Made by a program: the position numbers and the translations under genes
Shown: positions 45,090 through 56,736 of the stretch, in pieces
Position numbering within the stretch: the first letter of the stretch is position 1
Layout: each line of letters begins with the position of its first letter
Notes under the pieces: model-generated
Told to the model about the DNA's origin: nothing
The model's database searches: none
What the model saw: the letters and a program-made list of their open reading frames with translations, nothing else
NCBI RefSeq assembly: GCF_958450345.1
Contig: NC_088782.1
Location: 101,338,358-101,402,357 of the forward strand
Direction: 5' to 3'
Source: Calliphora vicina
Taxonomy: Eukaryota; Arthropoda; Insecta; Diptera; Calliphoridae
Length of the DNA: 64,000 nucleotides

Positions 45090-45615
45090 AAAAGCTAAAT
45101 ATTAAAAATGGTTCATATCGTATAGTCCCTAGGGGTACCTCCCATACAAGGGTCCTTCCAAAATAACGTTGTATCAGTCAAAAATTCTTAAATAATACAG
45201 CTTATTTAAATTTTGTATATCGATGGCTTAATATAAAAAGGCCCTAACTCGTGTTTTTTTAAGTTGAGATTTTTTTTGGCTAATTATAATATATGATCGG
45301 ACCATTTATCGAAATAAACGAAAATCTGGACTTACAAAAAAAACACGAGTTAGGGCCTTTTTATATTAAGCCATCGATATGTTAGTTCCATGTGCCCAAA
45401 TATCATACTAAAGTATGAAGAAAATCGGTCCATATTTGAACCTAGTCTACATCCCTTTCTGAAAATAGTTTTATCGTTCAAAACTCACATACAAATAATA
45501 GTATCGTGATGAAATTCGACAAAAGACAATATTTATATAAACCCAAATCTATCTGTTAAGTTTCATAAGGATAGGAGCATAATTGCTCCTATCGCCCATA
45601 CAAAAAGTAAAAGTG
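45090..45615 (+). mobile_element. HINE body relic with nested MITE
   Basis: Decayed monomers: CCCTAGGGGTACCTCCCATACAAGGGTCC, then after the MITE TCGGTCCATATTTGAACCTAG and TAGGAGCATAATTGCTCCTATCGCCC. The layout parallels A/E bodies but is more diverged. It lacks both ends. Confidence 0.5.
45221..45377. mobile_element. 157-bp MITE, near-perfect 42-bp inverted repeats
   Basis: TCGATGGCTTAATATAAAAA, continuing GGCCCTAACTCGTGTTTTTT, is perfectly mirrored at the right. The flanks are TA on both sides (45219-45220, 45378-45379). Perfect arms suggest a fairly recent insertion into the HINE relic around it. Confidence 0.75.
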
Positions 45616-45619
45616 AATG

Positions 45620-46400
45620 CCTAAATTATGCAAAACCATTTATTGTAAATATGCATTTCAATTTATTGTAAATACTCTTAAAAAATACGTGAGTTTTATC
45701 AGAAAATTTATAAGTTTGTTCAGCGATCGCAAAAAGTCGCAGAATTTTTTTTTGCATAAAATGAAAGGAAATTTTGTAAACTTTAATTTTTTTCTTATGA
45801 ATACTGCAAATGCTAAATTTTTTGGAGCCTTTTTTAATTGCTCAGATCTTTTAAACTATATTTATAATTTAAATATTTTTTCTTTTCTATTAAATTCAAA
45901 ATACTATGTTTTAATAAAAATGCTCTAAAATTATTGGTGGTTGAACCATATTTATTGTATAAACAACTGAAATGTAGTAAAATATTTATAAGTTTTCGTT
46001 GCAGCATAATTAGATAACCTTACCACACTCTTTTTATAAAAAATTTTATTTTTTCGAAAACAAATCATGGTTTTCTACTAATGAAACATTTCTCTACAGA
46101 ATTGCATCATTAGATTTCTAAAAAATAACTGTTAAAAAATAGACTATTTGCCAAAAAAATACCACTGTGCGATGCCTTGATTGCGTTTGGGTGTGTGATA
46201 AGTCTAGCAAGCGGGTTCGGGTAACAATGTAGTTTTAGAATATCTGTGGCCGTATGGAAAAACGAGGTAACTTAATTTTTTTTAAAATTTGTTTTGTTTA
46301 TAAATTTGCAATTTTGTGACCCGATTATATTCTATTTCGCTCTTTCTCTCTTAGTTTTCCAAACAACGTCGTTTTAAACTGATTTTTAAGAAACTATGGA
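45620..46400. other. No recognised feature
   Basis: The 103-codon frame at 45617-45928 (+) is rich in Phe, Asn, Lys and Ile, as expected from AT-rich DNA, with no recognisable domain. CCACTGTGCGATGCC near 46164 may be a decayed CACAGTG-type element end. Confidence 0.4.
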
Positions 46401-46775
46401 GTTATTATACCCTACACCACCATAGTGGGGAGGGTATAATGCGTTTGTGCAGATGATTGTAACGTTCAAAAATATTAGTCTAACACCCACCTAACAGTAT
46501 ACCGATCGACTTAGGATCACTTTTTGAGTCGATTAAACGATGTCCGTCCGTCCGTCTGGCTGGTCGGCTTGCTGGCTGTCCATGTAAACCTTGTACGCAG
46601 AGTACAGGTCGCAATTTTGAAGATATTTCGATCAAATTTGGTACATATTATTTTTTCGGCCCAAGGACCAAGCCTATTGAAACTGGCTGAAATCGGTTCA
46701 TTATTTCACCTAGCCCCCACACAAATGTCCTTCCGAAATTGGACTTTATCGGTCATAAATCTTTAATTTATATAT

Positions 46776-48084
46776 GGGGCATTTCATGTCAAGTGAACCA
46801 ACTTTTGAAATCGATGTCTTCCGATCGGGATGAAATTTGCACCAAGGTTAGCTCTATTGGATAGTAACTCAGACAAAATTTTTCAACAACATCGGTCGAG
46901 AACTCTCTGAGTTATAGGGGGTAAAATTTTGACAATTTGGTCAAACAGGGGTTTTTTCTTATCCATGTAACTTATTACCTATTGTTCTTAGCAAAATGTG
47001 TCCCAAATAGTATAGATAGCTATTTCTTCGATCTTTCGAAAAAAAATATTTAAAAAAAAAAATAAAAAATTTTTAATATTTTTTTTCCGAAATCAAAAAC
47101 TTTTTTGACTTTTTTTTAAAATACGTCCTTTTTTTTTTTTTTTTTTTTTTTCTTAAAATAAAGTTTAGATATTTTCCTTGAACACCTACTTGGTCGCTTA
47201 GTGGGATGCGAGTGGGATATCTATCAAAATAAATATTTTGTAACTCAAAACATAAAATTTTTGACTTTTTTTGCAAAATCAAAAACTTTGTTGACTTTTT
47301 TTTTTCAAAATGGACCCTTTTTTAATCTTTTTTTTTAGGTCAAACAAAAGCTTAGATATTATCCTTGAAGACCCTTTTGGTCGCTTAGTGGGATGCGAGT
47401 GGGATATCTATCAAAATAAATATTTTTTAACTCAAGACTTACAATTTTTGACTTTTTTTTTTGCAAATACGATTTTTTTTCCAAATGGGCCCTTTTTTTA
47501 AAATTTTTTTTGTAGTCAAAAGAAAGCTTAGGTCCATTCCTTTAAGATATTTTTAGTCCCTTAGTGGGGTGCGAGTGGGATATCTATCAAAATAAATATT
47601 TTGTAACGCAAGACATACAATTTTTTAATTTTTTTTTGCAAAATCAAATTTTTTTTCCAATATGGGCCCTTTTTTAATTTTTTTTTTTTGCTCAAAAGAA
47701 AGCCTAGGTCCATTCCTTTAAGATATTTTTAGTCCCTTAGTGGGATGCGAGTCAAAAAAGTTTTTGATTTCGGAAAAAAAATATTAAAAATTTTTTATTT
47801 TTTTTTTTAAATATTTTTTTTCGAAAGATCGAAGAAATAGCTATCTATACTATTTGGGACACATTTTGCTAAGAACAATAGGTAATAAGTTACATGGATA
47901 AGAAAAAAACCCTGTTTGACCAAAATGTCAAAATTTTACCCCCTATAACTCAGAGAGTTCTCGACCGATGTTGTTGAAAAATTTTGTCTGAGTTACTATC
48001 CAATAGAGCTAACCTTGGTGCAAATTTCATCCCGATCGGAAGACATCGATTTCAAAAGTTGGTTCACTTGACATGAAATGCCCC
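46776..48084. mobile_element. 1309-bp foldback element, 334-bp inverted repeats, ATAT duplication
   Basis: The left arm 46776-47109 and right arm 47751-48084 are nearly perfect reverse complements. The tips are GGGGCATTTCATGTCAAGTG and its complement. The flanks are ATAT (46772-46775, 48085-48088), while the uninterrupted HINE at about 2858 has AATTTATATATGTATC with a single target. Between the arms lies a tandem array of about 180-bp units. No coding region is present. A partial relative lies at 50970-51200. The superfamily is unassigned; a 4-bp ATAT target is not diagnostic to me. Confidence 0.85.
47130..47755. repeat. Tandem array of about 180-bp units in the foldback core
   Basis: CTTAGTGGGATGCGAGTGGG (with variants) recurs near 47197, 47385, 47562 and 47737. 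It is followed by ATATCTATCAAAATAAATAT and then by poly-T and AAATGGGCCC-type phrases. Spacing is 175-188 bp. Later units share variants (AGTCCCTTAGTGG), which suggests stepwise expansion. Confidence 0.75.
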
Positions 48085-48459
48085 ATATGTATCTCCACAA
48101 ATTCCGCTTCAAATAAGTTTTATATATACAAAATTCATGTCAACAAATTTTGTTACGATCGGTCCATAATTAGTCATAGCTCCCATATAGACCCGCTTCC
48201 AAAAATCACTTTAACGTGCTTAAATATCTTAAAAATGTTGGTATACACACAAAATTCAACATAGTTAACTTTAATATAGACATAAATTACACGACCTAAT
48301 TTCATGGTGATCGGTCCATAATTGGTGATAGCTCCCATATAAGGCCCTCTTCCAAAAATCATTCAAAAATATAAATTATTGAAATTTTAAAAGAAATTTT
48401 TTTTTGCTGTTTTACTTAGGTAGGGTATTATATTACCGACCATACCTTCTTACTTGTTG

Positions 48460-50695
48460 TTTTTTCAATAAATGCTTGGAGTTAGCTGGTTTTAACATTA
48501 AAATAACTTTTAAATGATAAACTATATCAAAATTTCTATCTGACAAAGTGATAATAAATGAAACGGACTTTCTATTTTTGGTGTCATCTCAATTTTCGCA
48601 AATAGAGGAGTTACCTAGTTTTTCCATATGCCCACAGATACATTTATCACGGATTCTCTTAAACTCATACTTCACTAGTGGTACTTCCTAGTTTTTGTTC
48701 GAAGTGTATGTTCTCTTAGAACATACGAGTGGAACCTCTGTATAAGATCAATACTGATATTGCCTGTCGTTTCCCATAGCATTCCGTATGTCGAAATTTG
48801 TTTTAAAAAGTTTTTATATAGTCTATATAGTAAAGGCAGACATTTGATAGACCGCTGATCAACCAGTGAATGCTGGAGTCTTTTAACTTCATATGAAGCT
48901 CTTGTGTTCTATATGATACGCCAATAAGTCATCCATCATTTTGCAAACGGACTAGGAGTTAGGAAGATACAGATTAACACTTATTCCAATCGAGCTCAGT
49001 GTGAGCCACTAAAGTTTGATAAAGGAGATCAATGTCTAAAGCTGTTCAAAACCCAATATAGAAAAAGTCAAGATGATGATGGTTATTTGAGTGGCTACTT
49101 TGAGATTTGAATACCCTACACACTGGCATTACCTTAGAATGCTACACATACGTTGACAGCAATTACTTATATCTTCAAATTTTCTTAAATTTTAACATTA
49201 CATTTCAGTAAATATTTTAAACCCACAAATAGACATTAATAATTTCCGCCACAATACACTTTGATACTTTTAAAATAATTTATGTTACTAAGGGACATGG
49301 GTCAAGTTTTCCATAAATTTATAAATATTAACACAAATTATGTATCATGTTAAAAAGTTTTCATATCATTTAACAAATGAAAGATATACTAAAAATATCT
49401 TTTGTTACAATTTTGCATGTCGCTGTTTATTTTTCTGATATAAATAATTCTATTTTTGCTGTTTACTTGTTTGATTCTTTTTGGTTTTCTTTGAATAGTA
49501 CGAGTTTCTATGGAAACCAAATACTATATATTAAAAAAGAAAAAAAAATACATATATTCCTAATGGAAAAGTTTGCCACTTTCGTTGACACTTGTTACCA
49601 ACATGCATGATTAAACATGTCAATTCGATATCAAAGGTTTTCCACAATAGTTTATAGCAAATGGTGTGTTTATTTCCACCCTCAGACTCTTTATACTTTT
49701 TCTGCTTTATTGTAAGTTCTGTTGGAAATGTTTTCATTTCAGGGTAAAATATCATTTAACCATTGAAGGGGTCATTTTTGGTTTTTAGAATTTGTTATTT
49801 TGTCTACCCACTACTACTCAGTAGGTATTATTATTATTATTACACTGAAAAATAAAGTTTTTCTATTTCTAAGAATTATTGGGGACAGATTAAAAAAAAT
49901 ATTTATGACTCATTTCCAGCAATGGCTTAGTAACTTTTGATTGCTACATTTATATTTTTTTCCATGTAGCAACATCTCTTATACAGATTTCATGTTAAAG
50001 TTTTGTATATTTTATTATGTGTAAATTTATCTCAGCATTTATCTTTAACATGGTGTTTGTAATGTGACAAAATATTTTCTGCTGAACTGCCAGTTTTAGG
50101 AAAATCTTAGGTTATTTCTCATTCCTTAAACTTTTCGTACTTCTTTGCATGTTCGTTTGACCAAACCAAATAGAAAATACTTTTCAAAGTTTATCGCATA
50201 CATTATTACGACCATTATTTGATATTAAAGTTTTATTGTGAAAAAATATAAACAAAAAAACATGTTGAGAAAATTAAGACATTGAAAATATTGTGCAAAT
50301 ATGATAAGTTCATTTAAACAAAATTTTATAATGATAAAAAAATATTATAGGAAACCCCCACTCCAGCGAACAAACTATTTTTAAATCACATTTAAATAGT
50401 GAAAAGTTGCAGAAATAACGTCCCAAAGGTCTTTGAAAACGTCAGGAACGCCATATTTTTAAGTCATTTAAAGACCACAAACTATCAGAAACATAACGTT
50501 GATTACAATGACCGAATCCCCCGTGAAACCCCTTAATATCAGTATTCTAGAAAAACAGGAGATTTGAAGAATCCAGATAGCTTTTGGGTCAATGTGTTCT
50601 TTAGCGATTAGTTAATAAATAAAATTTTAGAACCAGATGCTGCCAATAAAATATGAGGAAAAATATGTGTTTTGTTTTCTTAACATGCGGTAGTT
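48460..50695. other. No recognised feature
   Basis: AT-rich DNA. I checked 48600-49100 for retroelement coding because it is less AT-rich, but could not read a convincing domain. A short ATT microsatellite lies near 49826. No supported gene. Confidence 0.4.
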
Positions 50696-50702
50696 TATTA
50701 AG

Positions 50703-50910
50703 TCTGAGGGTGGATCAATTAGTCCGCGACTTGTTTAATTTCCCTGCACTTGACTGAAAGGGCAATACTGCTCCTGTCAACAGGCATCTGTCAGCTGACT
50801 TCTGTCAAAATTTTATCAACTGACAAAATTAGTTTGACATCCATTGATAACAGACTACCTCGTGACTTGAGGAGAAATTGGAAAAAAGTGAATTTTAAAA
50901 AATTCATTTA
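50703..50910 (+). mobile_element. Mariner-like 5' end remnant
   Basis: GTCTGAGGGTGGATCAATTA, TTGACATCCATTGATAACAG and GACTTGAGGAGAAATTGGAAAAAAGTGAATTT resemble the 5' end and untranslated leader of mariner elements whose transposase begins MEKSEF. Here the ATG is changed to ATT and the frame stops almost at once. Only the leader is preserved. A related leader lies at 27635-27680. Confidence 0.45.
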
Positions 50911-50969
50911 ATATCATCATATCATCATTCATCATATCATTTAAAAGATATTTTCAAAAATTTAACATT

Positions 50970-51200
50970 TTGGCCAGACATGTGTTTTTTTCTCATCCAT
51001 GTAAGTTATTACCTATTGTTCTTAGAAAAATGTGTCGCAAATAGTTTAGATAGATATTTTTTCGAAAAAAAAAAATATTTTTAAAAAAATAAAAAAATTT
51101 TAATATTTTTTTCCGAAATCAAAACTTTTTGACTTTTCAAAATGGGCCCTTTTTTCTTAAAAGAAAGCTTAGATATTTTCCTTTAAGACCTAGCAATCTG
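50970..51200. repeat. Partial copy of the 46776 foldback element
   Basis: It matches 46940-47180: TTTTTTCTCATCCATGTAA, GTTATTACCTATTGTTCTTAG, AAATGTGTCGCAAATAG, CGAAATCAAAACTTTTTGAC and AAAGCTTAGATATTTTCCTT. Both tips are missing. It shows the family was mobile more than once. Confidence 0.65.
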
Positions 51201-51579
51201 AATTTTAAAATTGAGAAAATGTTGAAATTTCGTTTATTTAGGCAGAAAAATTTCTATTACAATCTGCCTCCTAGAACAAATTTTCTAGTGCACTTGCATA
51301 GCTTGTAAATTTTTTTAAATATAAAAGCAGTGTCGGACACTTTTTAAGCAGTGCTAGAGCCTCCCTATCTTATCTTTTAGTATTAAATAAACTAGAATAC
51401 TGGCAAAATTACTGGTATGTAAGCATTAAACCACATCTCTGAAATATGTGATTGTAGCTTAAAATTAGGACATGCTTAATTGCAAAACACTAATGAGAGA
51501 AATTATAGTACTTCCTAGAATAGATTTGTAGTTGACATAAGTACACTGGGTGACATACTTTACAGTATTGGATTGTCGC

Positions 51580-52700
51580 ATAATCAACATATTTAAAGCT
51601 GTTCAAACAGTATTACGGGGAGACAATTGTATGGGGGCTAGTGTTTATAAAAAACCGGTTTGTCGGTTAACCGAAAATTAGGCTTTTTTAGAAAACCAGT
51701 TTTTCGGTTAACCGACATCGAAAAAACCGGTTAAACCGGTTAACCGTCATATATATGTAGAAAACATAAAATATCCAATAAAGTATATACAGCTTTAAAA
51801 TTTGTAGTTTTTAGTAGTCAGGAATGGTTAATATTAAATACCTATGAATATACAAAAGAGTCCATTTTATTTTGTAAAAATTTCAAAATTATTATCTCAG
51901 TCAAATGGAATTGAGTATAAATATGTTACTAAATATATAATATACTTGTTTTAATTATTGGTTTATTCATTAAATTTTTCTGATATGGAATCAGATTTCA
52001 AAATATTTCAAATTATTTGGAACGTTGTTATTTCTGAAAAGGACTTTGTACACTAAGCTAACGAAATGAATAATAAAATTAAATTTTAAGAACAAAACAC
52101 ACTAATGAAGTCGAATTGATTGAAAGAAGGTATGCACATCAAATTCAACTTGACGTTTGGTAAAATCATCACTAAGTTTATAATGAATCATTATTAAGAT
52201 TTTGCTTAACTTCTAGAATTCTGCGGAATTTAATTTTTATAGTTTGATTATGTGCAATTTATTCTGAAAAAGTTTTTAATTAAACTCATCGTCCTCTACT
52301 ATTTAGAATCACAAAACCATGAGATTTTTAAACCGGTCAACCGAGTGATAAAAACCGGATAAACCGGTTAACCGAAAATCAACATTTTAAATTAACCGGT
52401 TCGCAAAAAACCGAGATTTCGAAGAAAAACCGGTTTTTCGGTTAACCGGTTTATAAACACTAATGGGGGCTAAGTGAATTCATGAACATATATTTTACAT
52501 TTTCAATGCCAAACAAACCTTATTAAAATATAGTATTTGTGTAAAATTTTAGCCGGCTAGCTCCTTTCGGTTGGGTCCTGTCGAGTTTTCAACAGACAGA
52601 CAGGCGGACGGACATATCTAGATCGTTTTAGTATAAGGACCCAGATTATAAACAGTATATATGTATATTCTGGGTCCTTATTCTACTACCAATATTTCGA
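51580..52700 (-). mobile_element. HINE fragment carrying a hAT-like insertion
   Basis: The host around the insertion reads CAATTGTATGGGGGCTAAGTG in minus orientation, then GTTGGGTCCTGTCGAGTTTT, the run ACAGACAGACAGGCGGACGGACAT (about 52592-52615) and ATCTAGATCGTTTTAG. These are the core and GACR (GTCY complement) run of a mini-me type element. TATATATGTATATTCTGGGTCC follows. The 5' hairpin is not clear. Confidence 0.6.
51639..52462. mobile_element. 824-bp hAT-like element rich in ACCGGTTAACCG
   Basis: The ends TAGTGTTTATAAA and TTTATAAACACTA are inverted and flanked by the perfect 8-bp duplication ATGGGGGC (51631-51638, 52463-52470). Each end carries several copies of AACCGGTTAACCG or parts of it: about six on the left (51654-51750) and eight on the right (52330-52452). 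The interior encodes nothing recognisable. An 8-bp duplication and a TAGNG tip indicate hAT. Confidence 0.8.
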
Positions 52701-52859
52701 TATGTTTCATGGAAATAAGGAAAATAACAAAGATTTTTTTTGATAGCTTTCGGAAGATAATTTTAAAACTTTAAATTCCAATTCAGTTATTCTAACATAG
52801 TTATTGCACATTATAGTATAAACAACAAAGTTTTGTTTGCTTCTTCTAAAATACAGAAT

Positions 52860-53315
52860 TTTGTGCCAACAGAGCGTCATATGCGGGAAGTTTTGCTTTA
52901 CTTCATTGATTTGAATAAAAGTTCCGCTGAAGCACACCGATTGCTCACCAAAGTTTATGGGGAATGTGTTCTATTGGTTTAAACGTGCTGCAGATGGTTT
53001 GTTCGGTTCAGAAGTGCTGATTTTGACACGGATGAAAAAAACCAAAAATTGGATACATTACTCCATGAAGATTGTTGCAAAACTTGCAAACTCATTGGGA
53101 CCTACTCATGCAGCACTTTCAAAATGTCTGCGAGTAGCAGGGACATTGGGTGCCATACGAATTATCCTTTATGTCAACGGCAACATACCTGGTTATGTTT
53201 TGCATTTTCAAAATGCTGTAGCTCTGAATTGGATAATCCCAAGTTTGGTTAGGATAGGATCACCCGTTTGGAAGATAAAGCCCATTTACAAAGTTGCACC
53301 CTTACGACAATAGTA
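52860..53315 (+). pseudogene. Mariner transposase pseudogene, N-terminal part
   Basis: Across frames: PTERHMREVLLYFIDLNKSS, AEAHRLLTKVYGEC, CRWFVRFRSADFDTDEK, LDTLLHEDCC and WVPYEL. These are the helix-turn-helix region and linker of mauritiana-type mariner transposases. The 118- and 67-codon frames reported by simple translation here read partly in the wrong frame. The coding sequence stops where T2 begins (53318), and the C-terminal part appears at 54805-55190. Confidence 0.75.
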
Positions 53316-53317
53316 TA

Positions 53318-54125
53318 GAGTAACTTCGGGTAATGTGGACTACCGTTTTGTTTTTTCTAAATTTTGGCCACAATATATATGGATATTAAAAGAGTTGTGA
53401 AGCAATAAATTAGCTAATGTATTCTCTAATGGTTTTTGCAGTTGAAAATTTTTTCCGTTAAAGGATAAAAAATTTATGTGAAAATATTTTAAGGAACCCA
53501 AAAATCAGCATTAAAAAAATTGGAGGGTAATATGGACCACTATATGAGGGTAATGTGGACTAGTATTTAATACATAAAATTCATGAACCAGCTAATCATG
53601 AATGATTAAAAAATTTAATTTCAATATATTTTTATTAATACAAACTAAAAAGTCGCGTTCTTGGCTTAGATAGATTGCTTACAAAGTACATAGTTATTGT
53701 CGGGTAATATGGACCAGTAGTACATAATCAAGTAATTTAAGTGGTCCACATTACACGAACTTGGGTTACAGTGGTAAAAAGTTATTTTTACCTAATTATC
53801 TAAATGTGCTTAAATTCTTACCAAATATATGCAAAACTACGTGTCCACTTTAACTATATAAAACAACCAAACATTAAATTCTACCAAGTAACTGTACCAA
53901 ATTTTGTTTCTTACTTGAGCCGAAAAAAATGTTGAGCAGGCGCATTAATTTCAATACAAGAATAAAAAGTCAACATATCAATAACTCATGAAAGCAAATG
54001 TGCAATTGTCGTTTCAAACAAATTGTAAAATGTACGACAAATCAGTTTTATCATACCTTCAATAGTTTCTGAAAAAAGACACTGGTCCACATTAGACGCA
54101 TAGTCCACAATACCCAAAGTTACTC
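53318..54125. mobile_element. T2: 808-bp twin of T1, opposite orientation
   Basis: Start GAGTAACTTCGGGTAATGTG, end CCCAAAGTTACTC, flanked by TA on both sides. It is the reverse complement of 4466-5273 with the same length and only a handful of differences by eye (for example CGGGT against TGGGT at one tip). The 71-codon frame at 53986-54201 (-) extends past the element end and is not a gene. It lies within a split mariner pseudogene and is younger than it. Confidence 0.8.
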
Positions 54126-54179
54126 TACATACCAGGGTATGTATAGTAAAACGCATGCAAATATAATGATAAAATTTAA

Positions 54180-54775
54180 AAGTATAGTATTTTTTCAACA
54201 TTTTTACCCATCTTACACCACATTTTTTATAACAGCGGGATCAAATATATCACGATTTTCTCCATTTTTGTATATGTCAAACAAAGTTATTTAAAAATCG
54301 TGGCTGACTCCAATGTTATATGTATTTGAATTTAAAAAATTAAAAAGACGATTTTTCGCTAGTTTTTGGGAAAAAAGACCTACTTTTTTATTTTTAAGTT
54401 ATCTAAAAAATTTCTAAGAATATGTATTAGGAATTTATACTTTTTGAAAAGCCAACTTTACACTAAATATTTTAAATGAAAACAAATTTAAAAATTGTTG
54501 ATACGGAGGGGACCAGGTCCATTCGAATAACGCCTATTTTTTTATGTAAAAATCAAATTTAGGGCAAAAATGCTCAAATCGCATAGTCTATAATATCAAA
54601 ATAAAATAACCTATTTTAGATGGCCAAATATGTTTTTAATTATTTTATGAAAGGTTATGATAACCCCGCTTCTGGTATGGATATTATAGCAAAAAAACTA
54701 AAAAATCCCATTTATGGAATTTTTCAAAACGTTTTTGGGAATTGCGGGATTCCTGATTCCAGAAAAAAATAATTT
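54180..54775. repeat. Dispersed repeat related to 1-640 and family G
   Basis: It shares GCTCAAATCGCATAG, CCAAATATGTTTTTAATTAT, AAAAAATCCCATTTATGG and TTTTGGGAATTGCGGGATTCC with the window start and with family G. It separates T2 from the second half of the mariner pseudogene. Confidence 0.5.
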
Positions 54776-54804
54776 TTGCACAAAATCAATTCTTGTGATA
54801 AAAA

Positions 54805-55190
54805 ATTAATCCATTACGATAGGCTGAATGAAGCGTAAGGGTTCGTATGTTAAGCCCGCCCAGCCAGCCGAATCGACACCAAGGCCAAATATCAATGGCG
54901 ATAAGGAGCAAAAGGTTCCTATCTATTGTGAACTGCTGAAATGTGGGCAGACTATCACATGGAACTTGTACATAATGCAACTGATTCGTTTGAAGCGAGA
55001 ATTGGCCGAATATGTGGCCAGACATGAAACCGTATTACTCCACCATGACAACACTCGGCCACATATTGCAATACCTGTTAAAAACTATTTAAGGGGCAAG
55101 ATATCCATATGTTGCCAGAAAGATGGGAAAAGATCATAGCTAACAATGGCCAATAGTTTTATAAAATGAGAATATAAAAAGCTAAATTTT
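54805..55190 (+). pseudogene. Mariner transposase pseudogene, C-terminal part
   Basis: The frame reads KRKGSYVKPAQPAESTPRPN, then VPIYCELLKCGQTITWNLY, MQLIRLKRELAEYVARHETV, LLHHDNTRPHIAIPVKNYL. HHDNTRPH holds the second catalytic Asp of the mauritiana-type DD34D domain. The third Asp (in the family SPDLAPSDYH) is not found, so the domain is truncated. The first Asp (TGDEKW) lies in the segment lost or displaced before 54805. It very probably continues the pseudogene at 52860-53315. Confidence 0.8.
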
Positions 55191-55194
55191 TAAA

Positions 55195-56660
55195 AAAAAA
55201 TCCCTCATTTTTAATTTGTATACCAAGTATATATTAATTTTCAACGAAACAACGAAATCTAGGTAATACTATTTTATTTTAATTTATTAAAATTTCTCTT
55301 CGTAAAAATATAAAATATATTTTTTTTTTTGTTTCTTCCCAGAAAGTTCTAGAATCTAATTTAGCTAAAATATACTTCTGTATGTAAAATATTTATACAT
55401 GATATAGTCAAAAAAAAATAAAAAAAAACCACTTTGACTGATTGTCTATGTGATTATTTTTCTCGAATACATTAGCTTTTATGTTAATATTTTTTTTAGA
55501 AAAAATATATTATATCACCCCTACATAATGCGAATATTTTAAAAATTAATCTCCAATATTATTTGCTTAAAATATTTTATAACATCAATGATGACATAAT
55601 AAGCAAATTTTAAAAAAATTACAATTGTTACACTTTTATGAGAGATAATCTTTAGCTAAGTCAGTCAATAAGCTTGCTAATATTGTCAGCTTTTAAATTG
55701 TAGAAGTATATAATATAAATATGTATCAAAATACTATGTAGTACCAAAATTATTACCTTTTTTATTGATTATATAGAACATAAATATTCATCTCTTAAAC
55801 ATTAAACGATGACTTTTATGTAAATGTTGTTTTTTTTTTGCAATATATACATTTGAATAATAATCCCCAATAGTGTTTTCTTGAAATCATTTCGAATATT
55901 CATATGTATATTTTTCAATCATAATTTTTATGCTTCATCACAAGAAGTGGAGCATATCAATACTGCTGTTAGACTGAAAAATTAAATTTATTAACAAAAT
56001 TTTTTCAATTGACTTAACACAGCGACTAATGAAATGACTCATAGCGTTTTTCTGTAAACTCCTGTTATTTTCAAAAAGTTATAAAAGCAAACATAGAATA
56101 TATAGACTTACGAGTATTAAGCCCGTCTAACGGTAGCAAGGAGGCTGAATAAAATGCTTGTCAAACGTTGCTTTAACTGTAGGTGTGCATTAGTGTGTTA
56201 ACACAGTTTTTGTTTCCTTTTCTTTGAATTTTTGTTGTAGAATTAGAGGAGTTTTTGATTAATTGTTTTCCTCCTCATGAAAAAAAAAGAACTTTCTAAA
56301 GGATAAAAAAGTTTAAATAAACTTAATGATCCTTGAACAGATACAATTTTGTCAAAGTTTACTTTAAATTTTAATGACTTCTTCTTTTTTGACTTGTTGT
56401 TTTGCAAGATTTGTTGATAAAGATGAATCAATATTTAATACTTTTAGGATTAAATAAATATATATGGGCAAAAACGTTTTTCTTTTCAAATTTCTTAATA
56501 TCCCAGCAGAAAAGTGTACTTCCTAGGATGCAACAGAAATTTTGGAAGCAATTCCTTTGATTATATTAAAGCTACTAATAAAGTACAGAAGTAACTAAAA
56601 TTCAGCAAAGATTTTGATTATAATTCATCAAACAAACATATGTATGAATACTTTATTGTA
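55195..56660. other. No recognised feature
   Basis: AT-rich DNA with poly-A/T tracts. No supported gene or repeat. A phrase near 56120 (GTAGCAAGGAGGCTGAATAAA) faintly resembles family H arms. Confidence 0.4.
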
Positions 56661-56736
56661 ATACTAGCTTGACCCGGTGCGCTTCGCTACCCCTGTCTTA
56701 GTAAAATAAAAAAAATATAAAAGGATTCTATACAAG

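Larger units (their letters stand above)
46406..48459 (+). mobile_element. HINE family E copy 3, split by a foldback element
   Basis: Start TATACCCTACACCACCATAG, run GTCCGTCCGTCTGGCTGG (about 46541-46560), first body part to 46775, then resumption at 48085 with ATATGTATCTCCACAAATTCC and two monomers. The 3' end TTACCGACCATACCTTCTTACTTGTT is decayed. Aligning with copies 1 and 2 shows that only one ATAT was duplicated when the 1309-bp element entered. Confidence 0.8.

Noticed and set aside
45617..45928. A 103-codon frame rich in Phe/Asn/Lys
   Set aside because: Composition is that of AT-rich random DNA, with no domain or repeat context.
48600..49100. Possible retrotransposon coding because base composition is less AT-rich
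   Set aside because: No readable reverse transcriptase, RNase H or gag motif in the frames I checked.
52957..53313. A 118-codon plus-strand frame as a possible gene
   Set aside because: It mixes true and wrong frames of a mariner pseudogene. The family motifs (AEAHRLL, LHEDCC, WVPYEL) are in several frames.
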